Numbered from the stretch's first letter, positions 41,851 through 53,827 are shown. The stretch is DNA of 64,000 bases from Oreohelix idahoensis (GCA_024509875.1 JAMPIV010005010.1:545001-609000), one strand, 5' to 3'. Numbers and translations are program-made. The notes: generated from the sequence alone by a model not told the origin.

Positions 41851-42524
41851 TCTTAACCTAGTGGATCGGAAACGTCAAAAGTAGAGAGTTCTTCTTCTGC
41901 GTTCGTCCTAAAAATGATGTTTGTTACGTTGTGTCGCCGTTTGCAGCAAAGCTGCGATATCTGTGCCTTTCGGCCCGACACATCTGTTTTGGGCATGGCA
42001 TTTTTGGGATCCGGTTAGCCTTCCCTCTTTGATCCCTACTCTCTCAGCCAGACTGCAGTGATGCAGCCTGTTTCCAGGGCCACCACTTGGAGGTGGAGTA
42101 GGGTTGAAGCAACAACAAGCAAGCTAGTTTGTATCGGTTATCGGTCAAAAGTAGGGGAGTTGAATGGTTACAGCAAAGATGAATACACCTTAGTCATTTC
42201 TATCACCGCTTCACCTGCATGTGCCTAGCGGCCTCAGCATCTACAACATTTGATACTACAACAACAAACAGCCGCTGCTCTTAGCTGTCATTACTGCATA
42301 TACAAGCATTAGAATGCAGTACATAATCAGATTACATATAAAATAGCTGTGCTCTTGAAACAAGTCAGGCGGGATTGAGGCTGTGAGTGCTCCATTAGTT
42401 GTGTCGTGGTGTGGGGCTGTCAGTCTCCGTTAGAGGCTATTAAATCTCACATCGTTCACACGGGTCAGAGTGAATGCCAGCATGGGTTTTTTGCTCGTTT
42501 TCGCATCTACGTCAGCATCACCAG
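41851..42524. other. Unassigned DNA
   Basis: Possible 3' region of the preceding LINE up to about 42120 (GCAACAACAAGCAAGC), otherwise no call. Confidence 0.35.
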
Positions 42525-45200
42525 TTGTCATTATTATCATTATCACCGTCATCGTTTTCATTCACCATCATTAATCATAATCATCAATCACCATAAATAA
42601 TCACCAAACACCATCATTAATCACCATCATCACTATCATTAATCATCAGCATCATTAATCACCATCACCATTCATCATCATCACTATCATTAATCATCTT
42701 CATCATTAATCACCATCATCATTCATCACTGTCATTAATCATCATCTTCATCATTAATCACCATCATCATCACCATCACTTTCATTAATCTTCATCATTA
42801 ATCATCATCACTATCCTTAATCATCATCTTCATCATTAATCACCATTCTCATTCATCATCATCTTTCATTATCATCACTATCATCAATCATCATCACCAT
42901 CATCACTTTCATTAATCACCATCATCATTCTTTATCATCATTCATCATCATCACTATTATTAGTCATCTTTCACCATTATCATTCATCATCACTATTATT
43001 AATCATTAGCATTATTAATCATCATTTTCATCATTAATCACCATCATCACTATCATTAATCACCATCATCTTCACCATTAATCACCATCATTCATTATAT
43101 GTCATTAATCATCATCATCGTTATCATTAATCACCATCATCATCACTTTCATTAATCTTCTTCATCATCATCAATTATCATTAATCATCATCACCTTCAT
43201 CATTAACCATCAGTCATCCTCATCATCACTTCATTAACCATCTTCATCATTAATCACCATCATCATCACTTTCATCATTCATCATCATTATCATCACTTT
43301 CATTAATCATCATCATCTTCATCATTAATCACCATTATCATCATTCATCATCATCACTATCATTAATCATCATCAACACCTTCATCTTTAACCATCAGTC
43401 ATCATCATCATCACTTTCATTAATCATCATCATCATTGATCACCATAATCATTCATATTCATCATCATCATCATTATCGTTAATCATCGTCATCTTCATC
43501 ATTAATTGCCATCATCAATCATCATCATTATCCTTAATCATGATCATCTTCATCATCATCACTGTCATTAATTATCATCTTCATCATTAATTATCATTCA
43601 TCATCTTTATCATCACTTTAATTAATCATCATCATCTTCATCATTAATCACCATCATCATCATTCATCATCTTCACTATCATTAATAGGGAGCCGCGCTG
43701 GTGTAGTGGTTACCGAACTGCGCTGGCGACCGGGTGACCCAGGATCAAACCCGGGCGAGAACATTTGAAGATTTTCGTCGACCGAGATTTGGACTGGATT
43801 AACTCGAGCCCGGTCGAGAACATTTGAAGAATGTCGTCGACCAGGGACTGGCGGCTCCTGAGCCGACCCAGATCTAATGGGTACCTCCGAAATCGGCGAG
43901 TATCTGCCTGAATGGCGAGGGACACCTGTCTCTGTACAAGAAAAAAGGGGATACTCACGTAAAAATCAGTCTCAGGTTAGACATACAAACCTGAGATTTC
44001 GCCTAGAGTAAAAGCGGGCGTACGCAAAAAAAATAAAAAAAACTATCATTAATCATCTTCACCATTAATCATCATCATCATCATTACATTCATTATTCAT
44101 CATCATCATCACTATCCATAATCAACTTCATAATTAATCGCCATCATCATTAATCACCATCATCATCATTACTTTCATGAATCATCATTCATCATCATCA
44201 CTATCATTAATCATCTTCATCATCAATCACCATCATCATCATCATTACTTTCATTAATCATCATCATCTTCATCATTAATCACCATCATTATTCATCATC
44301 ATCGTTCATCATTATCTTTATACTTAATCATTATCATCTTCATTATTAATCACCATCATTATTCATCATCATCGTTCATCATCATCTTTATCCTTAATCA
44401 TTATCATCTTCATCATTAATCACCATCATTATTCATCCTTAATCACCATCATCAGTCATCATCATCACTTTCATTAACCATCATCATCATTCATCTTCAT
44501 CATTATCATAAATCATCATCTTCATCATTACTCACCATAATCATTCATCATCACTATCATTAATCATCTTTATCATTAATCACCATCATCATTCATCACT
44601 ATCATTAATCATCATCATCATCTTCATCATTAATCACCATCATCATCTTCATCATTAACCATAATCATCTTCATCATTAATCACCATCATCATTTATCAT
44701 CATCACCTTCATTAATCATCATCTTCGTCATCAATCATCATTATCTTTATCATTAATCACCATCATCACTTTCATTAATCATCATCGTGTTCATCATTAA
44801 TTACATCATCATTCATCATCATCACTATCATTAATCATCTTCATCATCTTCATCATTAATCAGCATCATCATTCATCATCATCACTTTCATTAATCATCA
44901 TCATCTTCATCATTAATCACCATCATCATTCATCATGATTATCATTCCTTTCATTAATTATCATCATTTTAATCATTAATCACCATCATCATTCATCAAC
45001 ATGACTCATTAATCATCTTCATCATTAATCATCATCATCTTCATCAGTAATCGCCATCATCACGATCATCATCATCACTATCATTAATCATCATCATCTT
45101 CATTAATCACCATCATCACCATCATCATCTTCATTCATCATCATTAATCACCATCATTAACAATAATCTCCATCATAATCACAGTCATCATCATCTATGG
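42525..45200. repeat. (ATC/ATT)n satellite, about 2.7 kb
   Basis: Degenerate CATCATTAATCACCATCATC units recur with a loose period near 50 bp. Every other word is CAT, CAC or TTAAT. A SINE interrupts it at 43687-44041. It differs in composition from the array at 2548 (no CAGTATCTTGAAC marker). Confidence 0.92.
43687..44041 (+). mobile_element. tRNA-derived SINE, family 1 (copy 2)
   Basis: Head GGGAGCCGCGCTGGTGTAGT with A box TGGTGTAGTGG and B-box-like GGATCAAACCCGGG, the body as in copy 1, and an A-rich tail. The 12-bp word ACTATCATTAAT flanks it (43675-43686 and 44042-44053). That word is common in the satellite, so the duplication is likely but not unique. Confidence 0.9.
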
Positions 45201-45751
45201 CTATCTCTTCATTAGTTGTCAGATCCTACCATTCTGCTGTCTTTATATCTTGAAATTGCCTGTTCTAAATCTTCACATGCTTTCTATTCTTCTAAGCCAG
45301 ATTCTGTCACTGGTTTCTTAACTTCATCTTTGTCTTTATCTATCCTGATTATGTGTGTCTGGTATGAATCCTGTTTGTACTCGCATATGTGTATCCTTCT
45401 TCTCTGTCACTGTACTTAACTAACTTTTATATCTTGTTCGTAATTTTTTAGCTCTCACATTTGTCAAGGATATCTCAAAGCTAGTTTGTGTTTAATTGCG
45501 TTCTTTTCTTCTTTCTCGTTTGTTATCCTCGTAAGATAATCCCACCCAGTAGCCCATAAAAAGCACTGGTTGTATTTATCGAAGCTAGTATCACATGATG
45601 TGACAACTGGTCACATGCACAGTATTCTTCAGTCGTCTTATGTGACACCCTTGGTAATATGCACTAGTCTGATTGTTTGGTCCCAGATACTTGTACCTGG
45701 AGATCTACATTGATGATTTTTTTTTAAAGTGGCTTTTCCATTTATTTCGGT
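45201..45751. other. Unassigned DNA
   Basis: I recognise no repeat family or coding signal here. Confidence 0.35.
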
Positions 45752-45855
45752 CAAGTGACCCATCCCTGCAACAGTGTTTTCATCATTTTCCAGTTTTGTC
45801 GGCCAAGTGACCCAGCACTGCAACAGTGTATTCATCATCATTTTCCATTTTTCCC
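45752..45855. repeat. ~53-bp tandem duplication
   Basis: CAAGTGACCC...CTGCAACAGTGT.TTCATCA...TTTTCCA occurs twice in succession. Confidence 0.75.
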
Positions 45856-46110
45856 TCTGTGGAGCATGGAGCTACCACTGCAGCTGCCCCTCCCCCCTTT
45901 TTGCAGGAAGCCTGCCCCAAAACATTCACGTGCACTTGCAGCAATGGTTTCTGTAGTCATTTGTTTGACACGATGAGGTTGCCAGCCCATTGCACAACCT
46001 CCTGTGAGCTGTATTTTTACAACATGCCAGAGGGAGCAGTACATCTATTCTTTTACTGTCTCCTCAGAGACCCCCGATAACCCAGACGTACGTCTGGGGC
46101 CCCAGTGACT
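45850..46110 (-). mobile_element. Retroposon family C (copy 5)
   Basis: TGGAGCATGGAGCTACCACT, GCAGGAAGCCTGCCCCAAAA, GACACGATGAGGTTGCCAGC, ACATGCCAGAGGGAGCAG. The (ATC) words at 45830 correspond to a (GAT)n tail on the minus strand. The 5' end includes the palindrome CAGACGTACGTCTG (46082-46095). Confidence 0.68.
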
Positions 46111-46189
46111 CCTCCAAGCTTTAGTGTGCAATGCTGTGTACTCAACATGTTTTCACCGCGGGTTCATTCATTCATAACCCTCCGCTCCC

Positions 46190-46300
46190 CAAGGAGCATA
46201 GGCCTTCAACAAACATATGCCAAGTCTTCCTGTCACGTGCTATCATCCCAAGTTCTTTCCACGTTCTCCTCATCATGTTCACCTCTGTGTCCAGTGGGTT
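46190..46300 (-). mobile_element. LINE-A 3'-end fragment
   Basis: CGCTCCCCAAGGAGCATAGG through TTCACCTCTGTGTCCAGT is the antisense LINE-A terminus, truncated after about 110 bp. Confidence 0.85.
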
Positions 46301-46414
46301 TTAGTGAAATCTTATTTAACCAAAGTAGTGATATTTCCCTTGAGTATTCAAGTAGTCAGATTCAAAACACTGGAGAGAGAGAGAGCAGTTAGTACAAAGA
46401 GTGTTGGTCTAGTG

Positions 46415-46643
46415 CAGTGTGTCTCAAACATTTTGGTCTCGGGACCCCTTTACACTCTTAAAAATTATTGAGGACCCCCAGGAGCTTTTGTTTATGTGGG
46501 GGTTATACTGTGAAAGAATGAGAATAAAAAAAAAGGAGCAAATACCGTCTTAGATTATTATGGAAATAGTTTTGACCTCGTGGGCCCCCTAAAAGGGTCT
46601 CGGGGACCCCCAGAGGTCCACGGACCATACTTTGAGACCCCTG
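46415..46643. mobile_element. hAT-like MITE, 229 bp
   Basis: Ends CAGTGTGTCTCAAACATTTT and (reverse complement of the right end) CAGGGGTCTCAAAGTATGG are inverted. The 8-bp flanks GTCTAGTG (46407-46414) and GTATAGTG (46644-46651) differ at one base. Terminal CAG...CTG and an 8-bp duplication fit the hAT superfamily. No coding content. Confidence 0.83.
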
Positions 46644-46849
46644 GTATAGTGGTTTCTTTGTCATATTGTGTGCGTGTACATGTGTTTATGTGTATTTGTA
46701 ACAGAGAGATTGATTAATTGATTGCTACATTGGATAAAATGGCATGTTGGTGGTGAACATTGGGTTCAGACTAAGACAGTAGCTGCAGTAGTGGTGCAAG
46801 GATGTGGTACACATTAAGATAACCAGGTAATAGCATTACAACGCTGCTG

Positions 46850-47195
46850 TTGTTCTGAAATCCCCAGAGTAATAAAAGTAGAGAGAGACCCAAAAAACAC
46901 ATTGAGACAGACATGAAAGGGAAAGAGTACATGGAAAGACTGGATGGCACAAGACGGGGGGGCGGTGGGGGGGGGGGGGGGGGGGGGGGGGGGCGGGGGG
47001 GGGGGGGGGGCGGGGGGTGGGGCAGGTGGGGGGGGAGGGCTAGGCATGTTTTTGTTGAGGACGTATGCTCTATGGGGAGCTGAAAACTATCTGCTGATAA
47101 TGGTGGTGATGATGATGATGATGATGATGGTGATCATAATGATGATGATGATGATGATCATCATGTTGATGATAATGGTGATAATGATGATCTGT
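46850..47195 (+). mobile_element. LINE-A 3' end with poly-G interruption and (GAT)n tail
   Basis: 46853-46953 matches the sense LINE-A 3' coding end (AGAGAGACCCAAAAAACACA, ATGGAAAGACTGGATGGCAC). After a poly-G block the match resumes with GGCATGTTTTTGTTGAGGAC and ATGGGGAGCTGAAAACT. It then ends not in the usual ATTG tail but in a 100-bp (GAT)n tract at 47098-47195. Confidence 0.82.
46955..47038. repeat. Poly-G block inside LINE-A
   Basis: About 85 bp of G with scattered C, T and A, exactly where other LINE-A copies have CAGGAAGACTT. No target duplication is seen. Confidence 0.88.
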
Positions 47196-47254
47196 GGTAC
47201 AGGCCTTTTAGAGACCAGCCACTCTTTATTGCAGGATTCCTCTTCGTGTGACTG

Positions 47255-47395
47255 TTCGTGTGTGATGTGTGTGTGTGACTGTCTCTTTATGCCTCTGTAT
47301 CGCTGTCTGTGTGTGTGTGTGTGACTGTCTCTTTATGCCTGTGTGTGTGTAACTGTCTCTTTATGCCTGTGTATCGCTGTCTGTGTGTGTTTGTG
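47255..47395. repeat. (GT)n with 46-bp tandem units
   Basis: TGTGTGACTGTCTCTTTATG plus CCTGTGTATCGCTGTC repeats about three times with GT runs between. Confidence 0.85.
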
Positions 47396-47734
47396 CGTCA
47401 GTCTACCTCAGCCATTTAATCTATATAGTCTAGCTGTTCGTCCGCCTCTCAGTTTGTGTCTTTCCCTATCTGTCAGTCTACCTGACATTCAAAGGTCGTC
47501 AAGATCTCATTGCAATCCTAAAAGCCCACTTGAAGATACTGGGTGGATCAAAGCAGCTTGATTGCTAAGTCCTTCCTCCATTTCCTTCCCCTCCCCTCCC
47601 CTCCGCCCGCACAAGAAACTTTCATTAGTTTTCAAAAATACCTTCTGATCTTTTTAGCTGCAGTGTCTTCAGATAGTCCCTCATTGTGTAGTGTTATAGT
47701 TTTCACAAGTTAGAAAGAAACAATCCACTTTTTG

Positions 47735-47962
47735 GGGGGCATGTTATGAGAAGAGGAAAGCTGGAATATATCGTAACAACAGGTAAGATTGAAGGGAAAA
47801 GAGGTAGGGGAAGACAAAGAGAGCAAATACTGGACAGTTTGACATCGTGGCATGGAAAGAAGTCAACAGCAGAATTTATTAATTGTACTGGAGACAGGAA
47901 GTTGTGGAGAGACATGATCTCCTATGCCACTAGGCATGGTCCTTGAAGAAGAAGAAGAAGAA
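47735..47962 (+). mobile_element. LINE-G 3' end with (GAA)n tail
   Basis: The frame reads MRRGKLEYIVTTGKIEGK, GRGRQREQILDSL and TGDRKLWRDMISYATRHGP-stop, the very C-terminus of an RTE/BovB-like protein, followed at once by GAAGAAGAAGAAGAAGG. Everything 5' is truncated. The sister copy on minus at 16621-16940 has a (GAT)n tail. Confidence 0.85.
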
Positions 47963-47999
47963 GGTGTTGTAGATCTGTCCAGCTATTTCACCCATCATC

Positions 48000-48240
48000 A
48001 TCGTTTTTCTTTGCTCTCCTGTCAGAGCCCGGTTACACCACTGTAGTTGGTCCCCTTGCAGGGAGCCTGCGACAGGCATTGGCATGCTCTTGCAGCAGTG
48101 GCTTATGTGGTAGTTTGTTTGACATGAGGAGGTTGCCAACCTCCATAGACAACCTCACATTAGTTGCCTTGTACGATAAGCCTAAGAGCTCAGTAGGCCT
48201 AGTCTTTCTTTGCTTTGATAGAGACCCCCCCCCGGGGGAC
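48000..48240 (-). mobile_element. Retroposon family C (copy 6)
   Basis: CCTTGCAGGGAGCCTGCGAC, GTTTGACATGAGGAGGTTGC, GCCTTGTACGATAAGCC, GAGCTCAGTAGGCC. The CATCATCATCG at its left is the inverted (GAT)n tail. Confidence 0.68.
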
Positions 48241-48297
48241 TTCATGGGGCACTATTTACCCATGGGGCACTATTTACCCATGGGGCACTATTTACCT
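48241..48297. repeat. 17-bp triplication
   Basis: CATGGGGCACTATTTACC occurs three times in tandem at the end of the family-C copy. Confidence 0.92.
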
Positions 48298-48744
48298 GTA
48301 TTAGTTTATTATTTGCTACTCAGATGCCTTGGGTTTCACTTTTTTTTTCCTTTTTCCATGACGATAACTGAACCAACCAATGATGTTTTTTGTTATTCAT
48401 CTTCCTCAACGATCTACTAGACCATGGGTCCTTGAACTTTTTTGAATCCCGACCCCTTCGTAGAATCCTTGATGCTTAATAAAACCAGGCAAAAATAAAT
48501 GAAATGAGGAAGTGATTATAGAGGCAGTATATTAACATTACCTTTTTATTGAACTGGTTAAATTCGTTAATGGGATCGATGTGGCTGATGAGTATTAACA
48601 CAGACATTGATATTAGGTTGGAAATTGGCGAGTTTTTGTGGTAAGTCACCACGCTCTTCCAGGTTACGTCTGTTCCTTAGCATTGGTAAAACTGCATTTG
48701 AGTGGCTAAAAATAGTGTTGGACCAGCATTGTTGTCATCAGTAA

Positions 48745-49130
48745 ATAAATATTAGACAAACATAAAGGTATGTTTTCAGGCTCTCGTAAGAAATAAAGAA
48801 GTAGGAAACTAGAAGGGGAACAACAGAAGTGATTGCGTCATTAATAGGCTGGACTGCCCATGGTAAATTACCGGTGTTATGTGTTGCGGGTCGCACTAAT
48901 GACCCGTCATCGAAGCATCATTTTTTGGTGATGCCTAGATGGCATGGAGGATAGTGTGATTCGCTTGCATAGCTAGGCGGGGTTGTCGCACGGAAGGTCC
49001 TGGGTAAGCCACTCACGTCTGTTGTTTTTCTGTTGTCTAGTTTTCTACTTCTTTATTTCTTACAAGTGCCTGAAAACATACCTTTATGTTTGTCTAATAT
49101 TTATTTACTGTTTACATGCCTCGGGTTTCC
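48745..49130. mobile_element. SINE family 4, antisense 3' half followed by sense copy
   Basis: 48745-48826 is the antisense tail (CATAAAGGTATGTTTTCAGG, AACAACAGAAGTGATTG). About 100 bp later a sense copy begins (TGATGCCTAGATGGCATGGA, GAAGGTCCTGGGTAAGCC with a shortened B box) and runs to CTTTATGTTTGTCTAATATTTATTT at 49130. Confidence 0.75.
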
Positions 49131-49264
49131 CTTCCTTATGTGTTATTATTGTCATCAGCTATGTGAAAGTTCGGTCACCTTAAATAGACCATGTTTTTTT
49201 CAAACGCATTAGATGTGGGGACTTTGGAGAAGGGGGGGGGGGCAGAATGCTCTACGTCAAAATG

Positions 49265-49775
49265 TCAGAGGAAAAGGTTGTCTTCCTTTTGGTCCAAGTT
49301 AAAGGAAAAAGGTTGTCTTCCTTTTGGTCTAAGTCAAAATTTCAAAGAAAAAGGTTGTCTTCCTATTGGTCTAAATCAAAAGATAAAGATTGTCTTCCAG
49401 CTGGTCTAAGGATAAAGGTTGTCTTCCTTTTGGTCTAAGTCAAAGTGTCAGAGAATAAAGGTTGTCTTCCTTTTGTCTAAGTCAGAGTGTTAAAGGATAA
49501 AGGTCGTCTTCTTTTTGGTCCAAGTCAAAATTTCAAGGAAAAAGGTTGTCTTCCTTTTAGCCCAAGTCAAAGGACAAAGATTGTCTTCCTTTTGGTGCAG
49601 GTCAGTGTCAAAGGAAAAAGGTTGTCTTCCTTTTGGTCTAAGTCAAAGTGTCAAAGGATAAAGGTCATCTTCTTTTTGGTCTAATTCAAAGTGTCAAAGG
49701 ATAAAGGTTGTCTCCCTTTTGGTCCAAGTCAGTGTCAAAAGAATAAGGTTGTCTTCCTTTTGTCTAAGTCAAAAT
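49265..49775 (+). repeat. ~43-bp minisatellite, about 12 units
   Basis: The unit is AAAGGTTGTCTTCCTTTTGG plus TCTAAGTCAAAGTGTCAAAGGAT, with length variants of 38-44 bp. The Lys/Ser-rich open frames are artefacts. Confidence 0.93.
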
Positions 49776-51359
49776 GTGGCCGCAACGTTGGCTATTTTCT
49801 TTGAATTTTAACCTCGTAAGACGATTCACCAGTTTTAATTCTTTTTTTCATTCCCATCCATCTTAATGCAGTTCCTCCATCTTCCTCGACTTATATATAT
49901 TTTGGAAAACAGGATATTTATATTTTCAGATAATGCCCAAATCGCGATTTAAAACAAAAGTAGCCCAAATCGACCAAATTGTGATAGAAAAGGAGCCCGA
50001 ATAAACGTTTGATTTTCAGAATATTTCGATTTTAAGAATATTTTGATTTTCAGGTGTTCAAATAAGGGGTTAAAGGGCCTGTAATATGAACTGTTATTTT
50101 TCTAGACACCGCTAAAGTGTGAACTGTTATACAGCTAGACACCGCTAAAGTGTGAATTGTTATACAAGTACTCTACCCCTTATCTGAAAATTTTGAGGCA
50201 AGATGTGAATTGAAATTTTGATTTTTTTCGGATTTCAGAAATGTAGTACGGTACATGTACTTTGTATATTACAGTAATGCCCTCACATGGTCTGTAAGCA
50301 AACATGTTAATATTTGTAAAATTCTTGTTTATATTAAAAATAATATTTATTATTGTCTAACGTTGAAAGCGTGAACATTATATCATTAATAGTCACAAAT
50401 CTACAATTCTCTAATCAGTATTTAAAAAATTTTTATATTTGGTAATTTCACAAATTCATCATTGATATAATGTGACAACATAGACAACGGAAAATTAACT
50501 GTGTAGCATTGTCTGGGATATTATATTACAGTGGTCCACTTATAAATGATTAAAAGTACCTTGTCTATGCCATTGATGCCTCACACCTGCTTGGGTCATG
50601 TCATGCACACAAGTGACGCTGCATGCAGAAATTTTCGGCTTTCAGAACTTTTCGAATTTCGGAATGTCAGATAAGGGGGGTTTAGGACTTGTGCCGGTAA
50701 AATATTAATTTAATTTTTTGTGTGGGATTAAAGTTCTGCTAAGGTCTGTTTTGTTGCATTAAATTATGTTTGAATATTGGTAACAGAATTCCCCTTGCGT
50801 GTGGTTCTGTTCTGTTGTTGAATCAAATTATTTTAGAAGTTTTCCTTACTGTTCTCTTTTGTTGTATCAGAATTATTTTTGGAAGATTGTGACAGAAATT
50901 CTCATGTTGTATTGTTCTGTTGTTGAACACCTGTGCTCCACCATGAGCTAAAAGGTAATAGAATGATGATGGCTGTGTGATTGTTCTGTTGTGTTGGATC
51001 AAGTTATGTTGGCATTTTTTTTCTGTACTGTTCACTTTTGTTTGACTGTCTGTTTAAATTAACATATTTACAAACCTATATCTGTTAATTTGTGTTTACA
51101 CTAATAACACATGATTGTCTGACTATTTATGCACTTAAATTATATTATAACTAAGCCTCAGAATGACTACTGCTTTCTTTGAACATATTCAAGTTGACGA
51201 CTGAGGGTGAACGAAAAGAAGAAGATATTATATATAATTTGTGTCTACATATTTTTAATTTAATTTAATTTAATTGACAATTTAACTGAAAATCTACTGT
51301 TGTGAACATATTTAATAGAACATACTTAATTTCACCAAGATATCAGCTTCATATGATAT
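49776..51359. other. AT-rich DNA with weak local duplications
   Basis: A 37-bp unit CTAGACACCGCTAAAGTGTG plus AACTGTTATA is repeated at 50110-50165. At 50730-51010 a degenerate TTCTGTTGTTGAATCAAATT unit recurs three or four times. No coding signal is evident. Confidence 0.45.
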
Positions 51360-51369
51360 TTATCTCCCT

Positions 51370-52190
51370 GGCTATCTATTATGATATGAGTATATGAGGA
51401 GGACTGTAGTAAGACAGGGTAAAAAAAAAAAAAAAGGTAAAGGAACCCGTTACACGCCCATTGAGGCATATTGGGAATATGGTGTTAGGCCCATATTATC
51501 TTGACCGTCGGCACACGAGGGGTGATGTGGTCGGCATCACGCCGGCCGCCTTAACCTTCCCAGAGTAGCTCTGGTACCCATTTGGGGCTGGGTCAACCCA
51601 GGAGCCGTTTGTGGCCTAAAAATTTTCCGCCTCATCTGGGGATCGAACCATAGACCACTGCGCTAGGAAGCCAGTGCACTAACCACTATGCTACCGCGGC
51701 TCCAGTAAGACAGGGTAAAACGGTTTAATGGATGAAACAAAACAAAAATTGTAATACATCCGTCTATACGTCAATTTTTTTTTTGTCATCCATTCTACTA
51801 TCTATCTATTATGATATGAGTATGACTGTAGTAAGACAGGGTAAAACGGTTTAATGGATGAAACAAAAACAAAATTGTAATACATACGTCTATATGTCAA
51901 TTTTTTTTGTCATCCATTCTACTGTCTATCCATTATGATATGAGTATGACTGTAGTAAGACAGGGTAAAACGGTTTAATGGATGAAACAAAACAAAAATT
52001 GTAATACATACGTCTATATGTCAATTTTTTTTGTCATCCATTCTACTGTCTATCCATTATGATATGAGTATGACTGTAGTAAGACAGGGTAAAACTGTTT
52101 AATGGATGAAACAAAGCAAAAATTGTAATACATACGTCTATATTTCAATTTTTTTATTCATCCATTCTACTGTCTATCCATTAAGCAGCT
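51370..52190. repeat. 124-bp tandem repeat, about five units
   Basis: The marker AGTAAGACAGGGTAAAAC starts at 51704, 51830, 51954 and 52078 (periods 126, 124, 124). An earlier copy at 51408 is separated from its remainder by a SINE. Units share TTTAATGGATGAAACAAA and CATCCATTCTACTGTCTATC. Confidence 0.93.
51425..51703 (-). mobile_element. tRNA-derived SINE, family 2 (copy, minus)
   Basis: Complete: 3' end AAGGAACCCGTTACACGCCC at left, B box GGGGATCGAACC and head ACTATGCTACCGCGGCTCC at right. It is flanked by a 17-bp duplication AGTAAGACAGGGTAAAA (51408-51424 and 51704-51720) and inserted into the first unit of the tandem repeat. Confidence 0.95.
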
Positions 52191-52324
52191 GTTTACTTCA
52201 GTGAATTGCAATTTTTCTAATAAATGTTGTTTTACCGAATACTTCAGCTATACTTCAGCTTAGTTCATGGGGGGTTGGAGGGTGTTTAATAAGATAAAGA
52301 AAGAATAAGACTTGCTCCCTCAGG

Positions 52325-52530
52325 AATGTCATTCAAGGTCACTAATATGAGGTTGTGCATGAGGCTGGCAACCTCATCATGTCAAACGAATTGCTACAGA
52401 AACCACGGCTGGAAGAGTATGAGAGTGCTTTGTGCAGGCTTCCTGCAAGGAGGGAGGGGGTAGCTGCAGTGGTGCTCCATGCTTTTAGGGAGCGAAAGAC
52501 AAAATAATAATGATGATGATGATGATGATG
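52325..52530 (+). mobile_element. Retroposon family C (copy 7) with (GAT)n tail
   Basis: GTGCATGAGGCTGGCAACCT, TGCAGGCTTCCTGCAAGGAG and GTGGTGCTCCATGC are followed by AAAATAATAATGATGATGATG. This is the clearest example of the tail that orients the family. It lies 60 bp upstream of the GRK exon. Confidence 0.72.
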
Positions 52531-52589
52531 ACTTCAGTGATAACAATACATGGTGACTTATTTTTCTCTCTTTCCTATGGTAATTACAG

Positions 52590-52802
52590 GAGGGCAGTCC
52601 ATTCATTGTTTGCATGACATATGCATTTCAAACACCAGAGAAGCTGTGCTTCATCCTTGACCTGATGAATGGAGGAGATCTTCACTATCACCTTTCACAG
52701 CATGGCGTGTTTACAGAGAAGGAAGTACGATTTTACGCTGCAGAAGTTATCCTTGGCCTTGAGCATATGCACAGCCGCCATGTGGTCTATAGAGATCTGA
52801 AG
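52590..52802 (+). CDS. GRK2: GRK2/GRK3-type receptor kinase, internal kinase-domain exon
   Basis: 213 bp, 71 codons, phase 0 at both ends. The acceptor is TTTCCTATGGTAATTACAG and the donor is AAG/GTTTGT. The exon encodes [20 protein letters not shown], then the hinge block [18 protein letters not shown], then [13 protein letters not shown], ending exactly on the lysine of the catalytic-loop YRDLK. This covers kinase subdomains V to VIb. The wording is diagnostic of beta-adrenergic receptor kinases (GRK2/GRK3; Drosophila Gprk1), not GRK4-6. These AGC-group kinases phosphorylate activated GPCRs at the plasma membrane and also bind G-beta-gamma. I found no neighbouring exon (none encoding PANILLDE or the glycine loop), so the flanking introns are long. 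The reading frame is clean, unlike the surrounding repeats, implying selection. Confidence 0.94.
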
Positions 52803-53827
52803 GTTTGTGGTGTATCTGTTTTGTTGTGTAGTGTTGCGAGCTTAGTGGGGTTTTTCTGGACATCTATACATTGTGTGTGTATTTTGATGCACGTGTCTAA
52901 GGATGGCATACCCATCATCTGTACTCTTCAGCTCTCTCCGGGTTCGTGTTTTCATTGACGTGGATCTGGTGTGATATGATAACTGTGTGGTAAATACAAC
53001 AATCACAGGTTCACTCAAGCCAACGTTACTGACAAATCTGGAACACTATCCAACGGTTCTCAACTTTTATTATGACGAAACTCGAGATGAGTATGTCATG
53101 TTAATGAATAGATAATATAATACAATATAGTCACATAGCTTCCATTCGCACTTCTTTTCTCTCAGGACGTTTATCACATGTCCATCTTCAACATGGCCCT
53201 TACATCCCATACATTCAATTCTGGGCCTTCAAGACATACAGTCAGTTAACTACTGACTCCCATGACCAGCTAATCCACTAGTCAGTAATAATTCGCTTTG
53301 CCTCCACGGCAAACCCAGAGAACATCCAGTCCTCTCACCGGGCATAGAATATCTTGCCTACAAAGGCTTACACAATATTAATAGCTACAGAACTGAAACA
53401 CAGCCACCAAGGCTCCACGCACAGGCCACTCTTGCTAAATCCAAAAGGACACCTCTATCAGTCCAAAGGACACATCTCGCAATCCAAAGGACACGTCTTT
53501 TTTCGCATTTCTTCACCTTTTATACACCTCCCTCTTTTATACACCTCCCTCTTTTTCCCGCCATTTTACACACGTCTCGCTATTTTACACACGTCTCGCT
53601 ATTTTACACATGCCTCTCTTTTCCACAACCACAACGGAAAAAACCCAAGGATCACAACTCTCACTTCACACTTTCCACGCATAACAACCATTCATTATTA
53701 TTTTCTGAGACTGCTCTACAATGCCCGCTCACAACCGTGACTGCTAACTGTAACCTGTTCTGCGCTGCCAAGCAGCTCCCAACATGTAGTGTTGAGAGTT
53801 GGTGTTCATAGAGTAAATGCAATCAAT
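52803..53827. other. Probable intron of the GRK gene, with short tandem repeats
   Basis: It begins with the GTTTGT donor. At 53515-53620 the words TTTTATACACCTCCCTC and CACGTCTCGCTATTTTACA are each repeated two or three times. I recognise no transposon body. Confidence 0.55.

Noticed and set aside
46814..47047. Proline-rich or glycine-rich open frames
   Set aside because: Products of the poly-G block at 46955-47038.
49265..49775. CRISPR-like array
   Set aside because: The regularly spaced repeats have no unique spacers; the whole unit repeats, making it a minisatellite in a eukaryotic setting.
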